Shown piece by piece: positions 1 through 7,604 of a stretch of DNA of 64,000 bases. The notes below the pieces were generated by a model. The model saw only the letters and a list, made by a program, of their open reading frames with translations, did not search any database and was not told the DNA's origin. Numbering within the stretch: the stretch's first letter is position 1; each line of letters opens with the position of its first letter. This stretch comes from Bombiscardovia nodaiensis (GTDB taxonomy: Bacteria; Actinomycetota; Actinomycetes; Actinomycetales; Bifidobacteriaceae): positions 1,054,001-1,118,000 of the forward strand of contig AP026798.1 in assembly GCA_033127725.1 (NCBI GenBank), in the 5' to 3' direction. Both the position numbers and the translations under genes were made by a program.

Positions 1-307
1 CGGGCTTGGGGAAGACTGAACCGCCCTGAACCACGCGGTGACCCACGGCTACGATGCCGGCTTCATTCAGGTCAGGACCGTATTGCTTGAACAGGTCAAG
101 CACACGCTTGAGGCCCGTCTCGTGGTCGTGAATGGGCTCTTCCAGCTCATGCTTTTGCCCCTGGTACTCGTGCTTGTAGTGGCCGTCAACGGGCTCACCA
201 ATCTTCTCTACTAAACCTGAAGCCAAGCCTTCGCCAGTTTCGAGGTCAACCAGCTGATATTTAATGGAGCTGGAACCTGAATTGATAACTAGGACGGTTT
301 TCGCCAT
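1..307 (-). CDS. ackA: Acetate kinase, N-terminal part (cut by window edge)
   Basis: Acetate kinase interconverts acetyl-phosphate + ADP and acetate + ATP in the cytoplasm, the main ATP-yielding step after phosphoketolase. About 102 N-terminal residues are present; the gene runs off the left edge. The start reads MAKTVLVINSGSSSIKYQLV, which holds the ASKHA-fold phosphate-binding loop (NSGSSSIK) typical of AckA, and residues GHRVVQGG near the edge match the family's substrate region. The ATG at 307 is preceded on the minus strand by AGGAGGA at good spacing. It lies 160 bp downstream of pta on the same strand, so the two probably form a pta-ackA unit. Identity is very secure. Confidence 0.97.
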   Translation of the reverse strand, partial: MAKTVLVINSGSSSIKYQLVDLETGEGLASGLVEKIGEPVDGHYKHEYQGQKHELEEPIHDHETGLKRVLDLFKQYGPDLNEAGIVAVGHRVVQGGSVFPKP

Positions 308-401
308 TGTGGCATCCTCCTGATGCAAGTGAGTTGGAGTTATGAACTCCCTATTCCTCTGTTTAGATTACTCGCCAGTGCTTACAAGACTGGCTATACA
401 G

Positions 402-451
402 GGCCCAAGACGAGCAGTCGATCCGCGTAGGTTGGCCGTAGGTCTTGGGCC
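402..451. repeat. Inverted repeat between pta and ackA
   Basis: A perfect 10-bp inverted repeat, GGCCCAAGAC at 402-411 and GTCTTGGGCC at 442-451, separated by 30 bp, fills the gap between the pta stop and the ackA start. On the minus-strand transcript it would fold just after pta. There is no T-run, so it may be an mRNA processing or stability hairpin or a partial terminator that lowers read-through. The repeat is seen directly; its role is inferred. Confidence 0.55.
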
Positions 452-467
452 GTTGGGCTGAATCTTC

Positions 468-2156
468 TCAGTCGTTTTGCGCTTCTACTGCGGTGAGCGC
501 TACCGTGTTGATAATGTCTTGCACGAGAGCCCCGCGTGAGAGGTCGTTTACCGGCTTGTTCAGACCCTGAAGGACCGGGCCAATGGCTAGGGCGCCTGAA
601 GAACGTTGAACGGCCTTGTAGCCGATGTTGCCCGCGGCGAGCGAGGGGAAGACAAACACGTTGACATGACCTGCCACCGGGTTGCCCTTGGCCTTGGCGG
701 CAGCCACCGTCGGGGACCAGGCAGCATCGAATTGGATGGATCCAACCACCGGCAGTTCAGGTGCCTTCTGCCGGACAATCTTGGTGGCTTCTTCCACCAA
801 ATCCACGTCTGGTCCCTTGCCGGAGCCGAGGGTGGAATAGGAGAGCATGCCAACCTTGGGATCAATGCCGAAGGAACGAGCTGTTTGAGCGGACTGGATG
901 GCGATGTCGGCCAGCTGCTCAGCGTTCGGGTTCAAGTTGATAGCGCAGTCAGCGAAGATGGCCACATGGTCCTTGAAGCACATGAGGAAGGCGCCGGAAA
1001 CCAGGGAGGCATCGGGCTTGGTCTTGATAACTTGCAGGGCTGGACGCACGGTGTTGGCAGTAGAGTTGACTGAGCCGGAAACCAGGCCGTCAGCCTTGCC
1101 GAGCACTACCAGCATGGTGCCGAAGTAGGAAGGATCTTGCAGCTGCTGACGGGCCTGCTCAGGGGTCATGCCCTTCTTGGCGCGCAGCTGGCAGAGCTTG
1201 TCGACCATGGGAGCCAGCACCGCTTCGTCGTTCATAGCTTGGAAGGAAGCCTGGCCCAGGTGCTCAAGGCCGAGTTCCTTGCCACGAGCCTCAATAGACG
1301 AGCGCTCTCCGACAATAATCAGCTTGACAATGTTGCGGGCGAGCAGGTAGTCGGCTGCCTTGAGAATGCGGTCTTCTTCACCCTCCGGCAGGACGATGGT
1401 CTTCTGCCCGGCTTTGGCCCTCTCCAGCAGGTCGTTTTGGAAGGCTACCGGGGTGGTGACGGTAGGCTTGCAGGAATTGAGAGCTGCGATGACTTCATCG
1501 GCGGGGGCAGCAGCTTGGAAGGCCGTGAGGGCCTGCTCATGACTCTGGGTGGCGGACGGGTCAGTGTCGAAGTCCGTGCGCGAAAGCATCCAAGCCGGCT
1601 GGTCATAGTCCTTGAAGGCGGCTGAAAGATCAGCTTTCTGCTCCTCTTCGCAACCAGTGATGAAGACACCCGCGAGTACCGAACCCGCTGCTTGCACAAT
1701 CCTTCGGCAGCTTTCTACACTCTCGAAGACCTGCTGGGCGCTGCGTTCGATGGTGCACACAGCCAGGAAAACCGGCGCGCGCAAGTCAGCAGCTATGTCA
1801 GCATCGAGGAACAAGCGGGCAGGGTCAGCCACCGGCGTGCGGTCCGAACCGACGATGAGGACTGCCTCGGGAGCGTGTGCTCCTACGAGTTCGCCGTAGG
1901 CAGCTACAGCATCCGCACGAGCCTGTTGACTATCGTTACGAGCCTTGCAGGGGCAGGAAGCGATCACATCCTGTCGGTTCAGCGAGCTGCCGCAGGCCTC
2001 GAGTAAGGTATCGGTCAAGGTCTCCTTCTTACAGGCTATAGGCCGGAAAACGGCAGTCTGTTGCCGGGAAGACAGCGCTTTCGCCAGGCCGTACGCCACG
2101 ACATTTCGGCCGTCCCCAGCCTCAGGGCTGATAATACTGATATTGACAGGACTCAC
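468..2156 (-). CDS. pta: Phosphate acetyltransferase
   Basis: Phosphotransacetylase converts acetyl-phosphate + CoA to acetyl-CoA + Pi. The 562-residue protein has the long Pta layout: an N-terminal P-loop/DRTGG-type regulatory half (residues 1 to about 230, degenerate) and the C-terminal catalytic PTA_PTB domain, recognised by QKTIVLPEGEEDRILKA near residue 255, GLVSGSVNSTANTVRPALQ and VNVFVFPSLAAGNIGYKA. A GTG start at 2156 follows AGGAGGGG with 5-nt spacing, a strong ribosome binding site. Downstream on the same strand lies ackA. In a bifid-shunt organism the pair recycles phosphoketolase-derived acetyl-phosphate for ATP or lipid synthesis. Confidence 0.96.
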   Translation of the reverse strand: MSPVNISIISPEAGDGRNVVAYGLAKALSSRQQTAVFRPIACKKETLTDTLLEACGSSLNRQDVIASCPCKARNDSQQARADAVAAYGELVGAHAPEAVLIVGSDRTPVADPARLFLDADIAADLRAPVFLAVCTIERSAQQVFESVESCRRIVQAAGSVLAGVFITGCEEEQKADLSAAFKDYDQPAWMLSRTDFDTDPSATQSHEQALTAFQAAAPADEVIAALNSCKPTVTTPVAFQNDLLERAKAGQKTIVLPEGEEDRILKAADYLLARNIVKLIIVGERSSIEARGKELGLEHLGQASFQAMNDEAVLAPMVDKLCQLRAKKGMTPEQARQQLQDPSYFGTMLVVLGKADGLVSGSVNSTANTVRPALQVIKTKPDASLVSGAFLMCFKDHVAIFADCAINLNPNAEQLADIAIQSAQTARSFGIDPKVGMLSYSTLGSGKGPDVDLVEEATKIVRQKAPELPVVGSIQFDAAWSPTVAAAKAKGNPVAGHVNVFVFPSLAAGNIGYKAVQRSSGALAIGPVLQGLNKPVNDLSRGALVQDIINTVALTAVEAQND

Positions 2157-2303
2157 TTGGTCCCCTCCTGTTCACATATGCACTTATTACTGTGACCACT
2201 TCGTTCAGCAGCACCTATCAGTATACGAGGCAGGGGAGGCAAGTGAGCTTTTCTTGCCGTCTCTTGCATGAGCTGACGCGACTGCAACAAATGGCTTCCA
2301 CTG

Positions 2304-2332
2304 TTGTTCTCCCTGCATAAGTAGCTTAGACT
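2304..2332 (+). promoter_or_regulatory. Candidate promoter for a leaderless lacI-type transcript
   Basis: TTGTTC at 2304-2309 and TAGACT at 2327-2332 are separated by 17 bp. The GTG start codon lies only 8 nt after the -10 hexamer and there is no ribosome binding site between them, so transcription could start at or next to the start codon. The assignment is by eye and the -35 match is modest. Confidence 0.4.
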
Positions 2333-2340
2333 GTAGCTTC

Positions 2341-3402
2341 GTGAATGAGACACTGCCCCAAGGAGCGGCGAACAATACGGGAACGAGTCCCCGCAGCCAA
2401 GACAGCGAAGTGACGTTGACCGAGGTTGCTGAGCGCGCTGGTGTCTCCTTATCTACCGCTTCGCGCGTGTTTGCCAGGCCGGGCAGGGTGAGCATTCGAA
2501 CCCGGCAGCGGGTACTAGCGGTGGCTCAAGCTATGGGTTACCAGAGTAGCAGCTTGGATGCACCGGTGAGCAACGGGCTGCAAGGTTCGCTGGCCATCGT
2601 CGTTACCGACCTGGAGAATATTGTCTCGGCCCGCATAGCCCGGGGACTACAAGAAGCCTGTTACCGTCGTAACTTTGGTGTCAACATTCTCGACACCGAG
2701 GAAAGCAGTGAGCGCGAACTGCTGGCCTTGCGCCGGATCCTGCCCCACGTGGATGGCGCCGTTTTGGGTTCCTCTCGGCTCTCAGACACAGCCATTCGGC
2801 GATTTGCACAAAGTAAGCCACTCGTCGTGCTCAACCGGGTGGTTCCCGGTGTTGCCTCCATATTCTCCAACGATGCGCCGGCCATACAGAATGTCGTGCG
2901 TGACCTAGATCGTTTGGGCCACAGAAGCATCGCTTACCTGCCGGGTCCAGAAAACTCCTGGCAGAATGTATGGCGGGAGAAGGCCTTGTCCCAAGCCTGC
3001 CAGGAAGCTGGTATAACGTTTCGCCGGATGCCCTGCGCATACCCGGTAGCCAGCCAGGCAGCAAAAAGCTTTCACTATTATAGTGAACATCCCACCTCGG
3101 CCGTCCTGGCTTTCAACGATGATATCGCCATCGCCTTTTTGCAGTTTGTTCAAGCGCAGGCCCAGAACAGCTCAAGTCGTTTGGATCGTAATATTGCTAT
3201 CGTGGGCATTGACGACATTCCGGGCTGTCAATTGGTGACACCGCAACTGTCGAGCGTGCACGTTGAGCACCGAAAAATGGGGATGCTGGCCGCTGATATG
3301 CTCATCGACACTGTGGTCCACGCTCAACCGCATTCGCTGGACCACCAACCGCTGGGCCTGGTGTCCCAGTATTCGCCCAGAGGTACAACGAGAGGGGTTT
3401 GA
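2341..3402 (+). CDS. LacI-family transcriptional regulator
   Basis: A 353-residue LacI/GalR-type repressor. Residues about 24-70 form the helix-turn-helix and hinge (VTLTEVAERAGVSLSTASRV ... VLAVAQAMGYQ); the rest is a periplasmic-binding-like sugar-sensing domain with LAIVVTDLENIVSARIARGL, NRVVPGV and VGIDDIPGCQLVTPQLSSVH. It is convergent with the MFS/GH31 operon and is the obvious candidate regulator of it, sensing the imported oligosaccharide or a metabolite; it could also act on other carbon genes. The GTG start at 2341 has no visible Shine-Dalgarno, and a -10-like hexamer lies 8 nt upstream. The stop codon sits inside the 5' arm of the terminator shared with the MFS gene. Confidence 0.9.
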   Translation: MNETLPQGAANNTGTSPRSQDSEVTLTEVAERAGVSLSTASRVFARPGRVSIRTRQRVLAVAQAMGYQSSSLDAPVSNGLQGSLAIVVTDLENIVSARIARGLQEACYRRNFGVNILDTEESSERELLALRRILPHVDGAVLGSSRLSDTAIRRFAQSKPLVVLNRVVPGVASIFSNDAPAIQNVVRDLDRLGHRSIAYLPGPENSWQNVWREKALSQACQEAGITFRRMPCAYPVASQAAKSFHYYSEHPTSAVLAFNDDIAIAFLQFVQAQAQNSSSRLDRNIAIVGIDDIPGCQLVTPQLSSVHVEHRKMGMLAADMLIDTVVHAQPHSLDHQPLGLVSQYSPRGTTRGV

Positions 3403-3429
3403 CGCAATCGCACAACCGTCAAACCCCTC
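3392..3429. terminator. Bidirectional terminator between lacI-type gene and MFS gene
   Basis: Perfect 13-bp stem GAGGGGTTTGACG (3392-3404) with CGTCAAACCCCTC (3417-3429) and a 12-nt loop. It lies between convergent genes and its 5' arm contains the regulator's stop codon (TGA at 3400-3402), so it can end both transcripts. Confidence 0.8.
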
Positions 3430-3449
3430 CCAAAACTGCACAGTAGCCG

Positions 3450-4742
3450 CTACTTTACAGACTTAATCGAGAGCACGAAGAAGACTGAGAGCACTGACAT
3501 GACAATAGCGATGGGGAAGATGTAGATGTAAGTTCCCGTGGCCGAGACGATGATGGACGTTAAAGCCATGCCAGCAGACTGACCAGCAGTCGTGGCAGCG
3601 TTGATGAAGCCCAGATCCTTACCGGCGTTTTCCTTGCTGGGAAGTACGTCGACGTTCAAAGCCTGATCAATGGCCATGAAGATACCCTGCCCCAAGGCTA
3701 CGAAGACAGAAGCAAAGTAGATGCCGGTAATGGAACGCATGACGATGGGGAAGATGAAGCCCACCACCGCTAAGGCCGCTGAGAGCACTACCATCGGCTT
3801 ACGCTTGTGGATCTTGTCGGAGAGCGGGCCCACAAACATGGCGACGATAGAGGCAATCATCTGGAAAATGGCGATAGTTGACACGACCTTGGCAGCCGTA
3901 ACCTTGGGCAGACCGATGTAATCCTGGCAGATATAAAGCCAGTAGCCGGCTAGCATTTGAATGGCCAGGAGGAGCAGGGTACGGCAGCAGAAAGCCTTCC
4001 AGAAGTCAGGAGCGTGCAGGGGAGGAGTGAAGGAGTAGACGATGTGCTTCCAAGCGCTGCCTTCCTTGTTGACGACAACTTCGTCCTTGTTGCTGGGTTC
4101 ACGAGGAATGATGGCGATAAAGAGCATGGCCGAGATGAACATGCAGATAGCGGCGATAGTGAAGCCCAAGTGTACGCTTTCAATGAACTTAGCACCCACA
4201 TACGCGCCGATGGCCAACCCCAAAGTATTGCCGAAGCCGATAGCCGAGGAGATAGTGCCGCGGTAGCGCTTGGGCACGCGGTCGGAAACCGTGGAGTAAA
4301 TGGGGGAGTTCATCATGTTGAAGGAGAGCTTGGAGAGCCACAGCACGATGACGACACCTACGATGACACCCATGTTGCCCATGAGCAAGTAGAAAGCCAA
4401 AGTGAACCAGGCACCCCAGAAGAGCCAGGGGGTGCGGCGGCCGAAGCGAGACTTGGTCAAATCAGATAGGGCTCCGACTACGATATTGGCTACCAGTGCC
4501 ACGATAGAGCCTATAGAAGTCATAGTGCCCAAAACGGCCGTAGGGTTGGCAGCGCCCATATCTTTGATGCGCTGGGGCAGAAGGACCTGGCTGACCATGG
4601 CAAAACCGATGGACATGATAATCCAGAATGCCAGATAACCAATAATCCAGCGGGCTACATTGAAGTGCTTGACATCAATGCCATCCTCGTCGAAGTCGTC
4701 AGGATTGACGGCAACGCTCGCTGTTTGTTCTTGTGTACTCAT
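3450..4742 (-). CDS. MFS sugar transporter (GPH/SLC45-like)
   Basis: A 430-residue polytopic membrane protein with about 12 hydrophobic segments. After a short acidic cytoplasmic N-terminus it shows LSDLTKSRFGRRTPWLF near residue 93, the loop 2-3 motif seen in the GPH/SLC45-like sugar porter branch of the major facilitator superfamily, and a matching loop GPLSDKIHKRKPMV in the second half. The start has AAAGGA 6 nt upstream. It lies 44 bp downstream of the GH31 glycosidase on the same strand, which suggests one transcript: the porter imports a glycoside and the cytoplasmic glycosidase splits it. The exact sugar cannot be read from the sequence; alpha-glucosides such as isomaltose-type sugars are plausible. 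Confidence 0.85.
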   Translation of the reverse strand: MSTQEQTASVAVNPDDFDEDGIDVKHFNVARWIIGYLAFWIIMSIGFAMVSQVLLPQRIKDMGAANPTAVLGTMTSIGSIVALVANIVVGALSDLTKSRFGRRTPWLFWGAWFTLAFYLLMGNMGVIVGVVIVLWLSKLSFNMMNSPIYSTVSDRVPKRYRGTISSAIGFGNTLGLAIGAYVGAKFIESVHLGFTIAAICMFISAMLFIAIIPREPSNKDEVVVNKEGSAWKHIVYSFTPPLHAPDFWKAFCCRTLLLLAIQMLAGYWLYICQDYIGLPKVTAAKVVSTIAIFQMIASIVAMFVGPLSDKIHKRKPMVVLSAALAVVGFIFPIVMRSITGIYFASVFVALGQGIFMAIDQALNVDVLPSKENAGKDLGFINAATTAGQSAGMALTSIIVSATGTYIYIFPIAIVMSVLSVFFVLSIKSVK

Positions 4743-4786
4743 GAGTATTCCTTTACTCCTCTTGAGATAGATGAATGAGGTGAATG

Positions 4787-7285
4787 TCAGATAGAGATAA
4801 GATCCTTGGCGGCGAACGTCAATTCCACGCTGTAGCGCTCGCTGCCGGGAGTGGGGTACTTGACCAAGGCCTGGCGGGTCTGTCCATCGAAGAACCAGCC
4901 TTCCTTCGCTCGGCAGAATTTGTCGTAGTTGAGGAAGCGCTCGCTGGGCTGAGAGTCAATGCTGACTGCCAGAGGAGCGATGTCGCGGCAGAGCACCTTG
5001 AGTGTCATATCCTTTACGCGCGTTTCGAATGTGCCCCTGCTAGCGAAGTCAACGCAAGTGCTCTGGCCCTGAGCCCTGACACTTATCAGCGTCTCGCGGT
5101 ACTTGCCAGACTGGTAATCCATACTCACGCCATCGTCTTCATACAGGCGGAAGCTGTGGGCTTGGCTGGGTTCGACCAGCAGGTCGATATGGTCGATGGT
5201 CTGCTGGTGGAGGTTGGTAATGCCCGGGCTGGTGGGAACGATGCCGCCGGTGCGCAGGAACATGGGGATAGATCCCAAATCTACGGGGACGCCGATATGG
5301 CTGCCGCCGCGAATGTATTCGTTGGTCTCTAGGTTGAGCCAGTCAGAGCCCAAGGGCAGATAGACATCGAGTTGGTCCACGCCCTTGTCGAGCACGTTGG
5401 CGATGAGCAGGGAGGGGCCGAGCATAAACTCGAAGCTCTCGTTGAGTACTTCGCGGTCGTCTTGGAACTCATAGACCAGTGGGCGCATGATAGGAGCGCC
5501 AGTGGTAGCTGCTTCGTGCAGGAGGGAGTAGAAGTAAGGGGTCAGCGAGTAGCGCAGCTGAATGGCCTTGCTGATGTACTTGGTGTATGCAGGATACATC
5601 CATGGCTCAGTTACTGTGTTATCGGTATTGCATGAGTGAATTGAAAAGCGCGGCTGGAAAATGCCGTTCTGTACCCAGCGCACGAAAAGTTCCGGCTCTG
5701 GTGCAGGCCCGTCGAATCCGCCAATATCGCAGCCCTGGTTGGCAACTCCTGACAATCCCATTCCTAAAATGATAGGAACGCTGTATTTGAGATTGTTCCA
5801 GGTACTGGCGTTGTCTCCAGACCATGTTTGGGCGTAGCGCTGAATACCGGCATAGCCCGCGCGGTTGATGACGTAGGGGCGCACGCCGGGTGCATACTTG
5901 TGGACGGCATCGTGGGCAGTCTTAGCCATCATCGTTGACATGATGGGCTTCATTTCACGAATTGGGCGGCGCTGGCCTTCAGACTCGACAATGGCTGAGT
6001 CGTCGTTAATTTCGTACTCGTTATTGTCGTTCCATAGCGAGGTGACACCAATAGAGAGCAGGGCTTCATTCATGTGCTTGGCCCACTGTTCGCGGCCTGC
6101 CGGGCTGGTGAAGTCCACAAAATGCGCAGGGCCACCCCAGTAGCGGTCCACCTGGAAACCCTGGCGGTCTGAAGTGCGCACGTAGGCGTTGTTAGCCTTC
6201 ATGTCTTCAGTTAAGGGGTGTGTCAGGAGCATGCCAGGCTTGATGTTGGGTGCTAGTAATGCGCCGGCGTCTTTGAGGGCCTGCACGAAAGCACGAGGGT
6301 CAGGGAAGCGGGTCTTGTTCCAGTTAAAGACGTAGCGCTTGCCATCCTGCCCGGAGGTGTAGCCAGAGGAGAGGAAGAAACCGTCGCAGGGAACTTGGTT
6401 GTCTTTGCAGGTGGCCAGGAAGTCTTCAATGGCCTTATCACAATCCTTGTCAAGCTCGGTGTAGAACATGGTCGAGCCCATGTAGCCCAAGGAAGGCAAG
6501 GGCATCATAGCGGTCTTGCCAGTCAGATCAGTGTAGTGTTCTACTACTTCTGCAATGGTGGGTCCTGCAATGAAGTAGAGGTCGATGTCGCCAGCTTCGG
6601 CCTGGAAGTAGCTGTAGCGCAGCCAGTAGTTGCTGTGCTCGGAGTCCATGTCGAAGACCGAATCGGAGGCATTGTTGTAGAACATGCCGTGGGCGAGCCC
6701 GGTGTCTTCGTTGAAAGAGATATAGAAGGGAATCATCTTGTAGAGCGGGTCGCTAATGGCACCGTCATAGCCCAAAGAATCAGTATTGTGCATACGCATC
6801 CGGCGGCGTAGCTTGTCGATTTTCCCTGACTTTTCTCCGAAACCATAGAAGTGATCGGCGTTGTCCATGCGAGTGTAGTGGGTTGGGCGGCCGAGGTTAT
6901 CCTCCACAAATGAGCGTCCTGGCAGGTCTTCGTGGAGGATGTGCCCCTGAGCATCAGTGATAGTAAAGGCAAAGGGTTCGGGTGTGATGGTGAGCGTATA
7001 GGAGCCGTTGCTGACCTGGTAGCTGCCGTCTGCGTTCTCTTGCAGGTCAATGGGGATGGGCTTGACCCTCTTGCGCTCGTCTGCCATAAGCGCGTCGGTA
7101 GCGTCATCCCAAGCTGTTTTCACGATGGCATAGTTGAGCTCGGGTGCGAACGACTCTGCGAAGGTTGAGCGGATGCGGATGATGTTCTGGTCTAACAGGT
7201 AAATCCTAAACTGTGCTCCATTAGTGCTGATGTCGAGATAGTCTTGGTGGTTCTCGATGCCTTGAAGCTGAGTACTTGTTCTCAT
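4787..7285 (-). CDS. GH31 alpha-glycosidase
   Basis: An 832-residue family 31 glycoside hydrolase without a signal peptide, so cytoplasmic. It has the N-terminal beta-sandwich (about 20-240, with HFYGFGEKSGKIDKL), the (beta/alpha)8 catalytic domain and C-terminal beta domains. Catalytic residues are visible: the nucleophile Asp in SLWNDNNEYEI (about residue 420) and the acid/base Asp in QTWSGDNASTW (about 491). The nucleophile motif is nearer alpha-glucosidases than the KTDFGE motif of YicI-type alpha-xylosidases, so alpha-glucosidase is favoured without certainty. I chose the ATG at 7285 because AAAGGA lies 8 nt upstream; an in-frame GTG at 7309 lacks a binding site. It is the first gene of a unit with the MFS porter. 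Confidence 0.9.
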   Translation of the reverse strand: MRTSTQLQGIENHQDYLDISTNGAQFRIYLLDQNIIRIRSTFAESFAPELNYAIVKTAWDDATDALMADERKRVKPIPIDLQENADGSYQVSNGSYTLTITPEPFAFTITDAQGHILHEDLPGRSFVEDNLGRPTHYTRMDNADHFYGFGEKSGKIDKLRRRMRMHNTDSLGYDGAISDPLYKMIPFYISFNEDTGLAHGMFYNNASDSVFDMDSEHSNYWLRYSYFQAEAGDIDLYFIAGPTIAEVVEHYTDLTGKTAMMPLPSLGYMGSTMFYTELDKDCDKAIEDFLATCKDNQVPCDGFFLSSGYTSGQDGKRYVFNWNKTRFPDPRAFVQALKDAGALLAPNIKPGMLLTHPLTEDMKANNAYVRTSDRQGFQVDRYWGGPAHFVDFTSPAGREQWAKHMNEALLSIGVTSLWNDNNEYEINDDSAIVESEGQRRPIREMKPIMSTMMAKTAHDAVHKYAPGVRPYVINRAGYAGIQRYAQTWSGDNASTWNNLKYSVPIILGMGLSGVANQGCDIGGFDGPAPEPELFVRWVQNGIFQPRFSIHSCNTDNTVTEPWMYPAYTKYISKAIQLRYSLTPYFYSLLHEAATTGAPIMRPLVYEFQDDREVLNESFEFMLGPSLLIANVLDKGVDQLDVYLPLGSDWLNLETNEYIRGGSHIGVPVDLGSIPMFLRTGGIVPTSPGITNLHQQTIDHIDLLVEPSQAHSFRLYEDDGVSMDYQSGKYRETLISVRAQGQSTCVDFASRGTFETRVKDMTLKVLCRDIAPLAVSIDSQPSERFLNYDKFCRAKEGWFFDGQTRQALVKYPTPGSERYSVELTFAAKDLISI

Positions 7286-7354
7286 ACTTGCCGTCCTTTG
7301 CTCCGTCACAAGAGAATCTCGACTGCTGCCCCGTCAGTGGAGATTCGTGTTCTT

Positions 7355-7392
7355 CTGTCTGTTCACTTGCGCTCTTGCAAGCGAACAGACAG
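7355..7392. promoter_or_regulatory. Operator-like inverted repeat in the GH31 leader
   Basis: Inverted repeat with arms CTGTCTGTTC (7355-7364) and GAACAGACAG (7383-7392), a 1-nt mismatch, then an inner 5-bp pair CTTGC/GCAAG around a 6-nt centre. On the minus strand it lies immediately downstream of a candidate GH31 promoter (TTCGGG at 7427-7422, 17-bp spacer, TACATA at 7404-7399). That position suits a repressor operator; the TTGC/GCAA core resembles LacI-family half-sites. No T-run follows, so it is not a terminator. Confidence 0.5.
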
Positions 7393-7398
7393 CTCATA

Positions 7399-7427
7399 TA
7401 TGTATTGTGAACGAGCTTGACCCCGAA
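7399..7427 (-). promoter_or_regulatory. Candidate promoter of the GH31-MFS operon
   Basis: On the minus strand TTCGGG (7427-7422) and TACATA (7404-7399) are separated by exactly 17 bp. About 10-35 bp further upstream is a tandem direct repeat of TTTTGGAAA (within 7435-7458) that could be an activator or repressor site. Read by eye only; the -35 is a weak match. Confidence 0.35.
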
Positions 7428-7526
7428 GGCAGGTGTTTTCCAAAACTTTCCAAAATGTAATCCAGGTCACATTCAATGAGAAACTGCTAGGGACAACTGT
7501 GGCCCTACTTGGAAGACTACCTATAC

Positions 7527-7562
7527 AGAAAGCCCCTTCTGAATGAACAGGAGGGGCTTTCT
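7527..7562. terminator. Terminator downstream of xfp
   Basis: A 14-bp stem with one wobble, AGAAAGCCCCTTCT (7527-7540) against AGGAGGGGCTTTCT (7549-7562), with an 8-nt loop, ends 43 bp past the xfp stop. The T-rich 3' arm suits the minus-strand transcript. Confidence 0.8.
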
Positions 7563-7604
7563 TCGAGTAAGCAATGAGACTATGTGAGTCTCATACGCGT
7601 TTTA

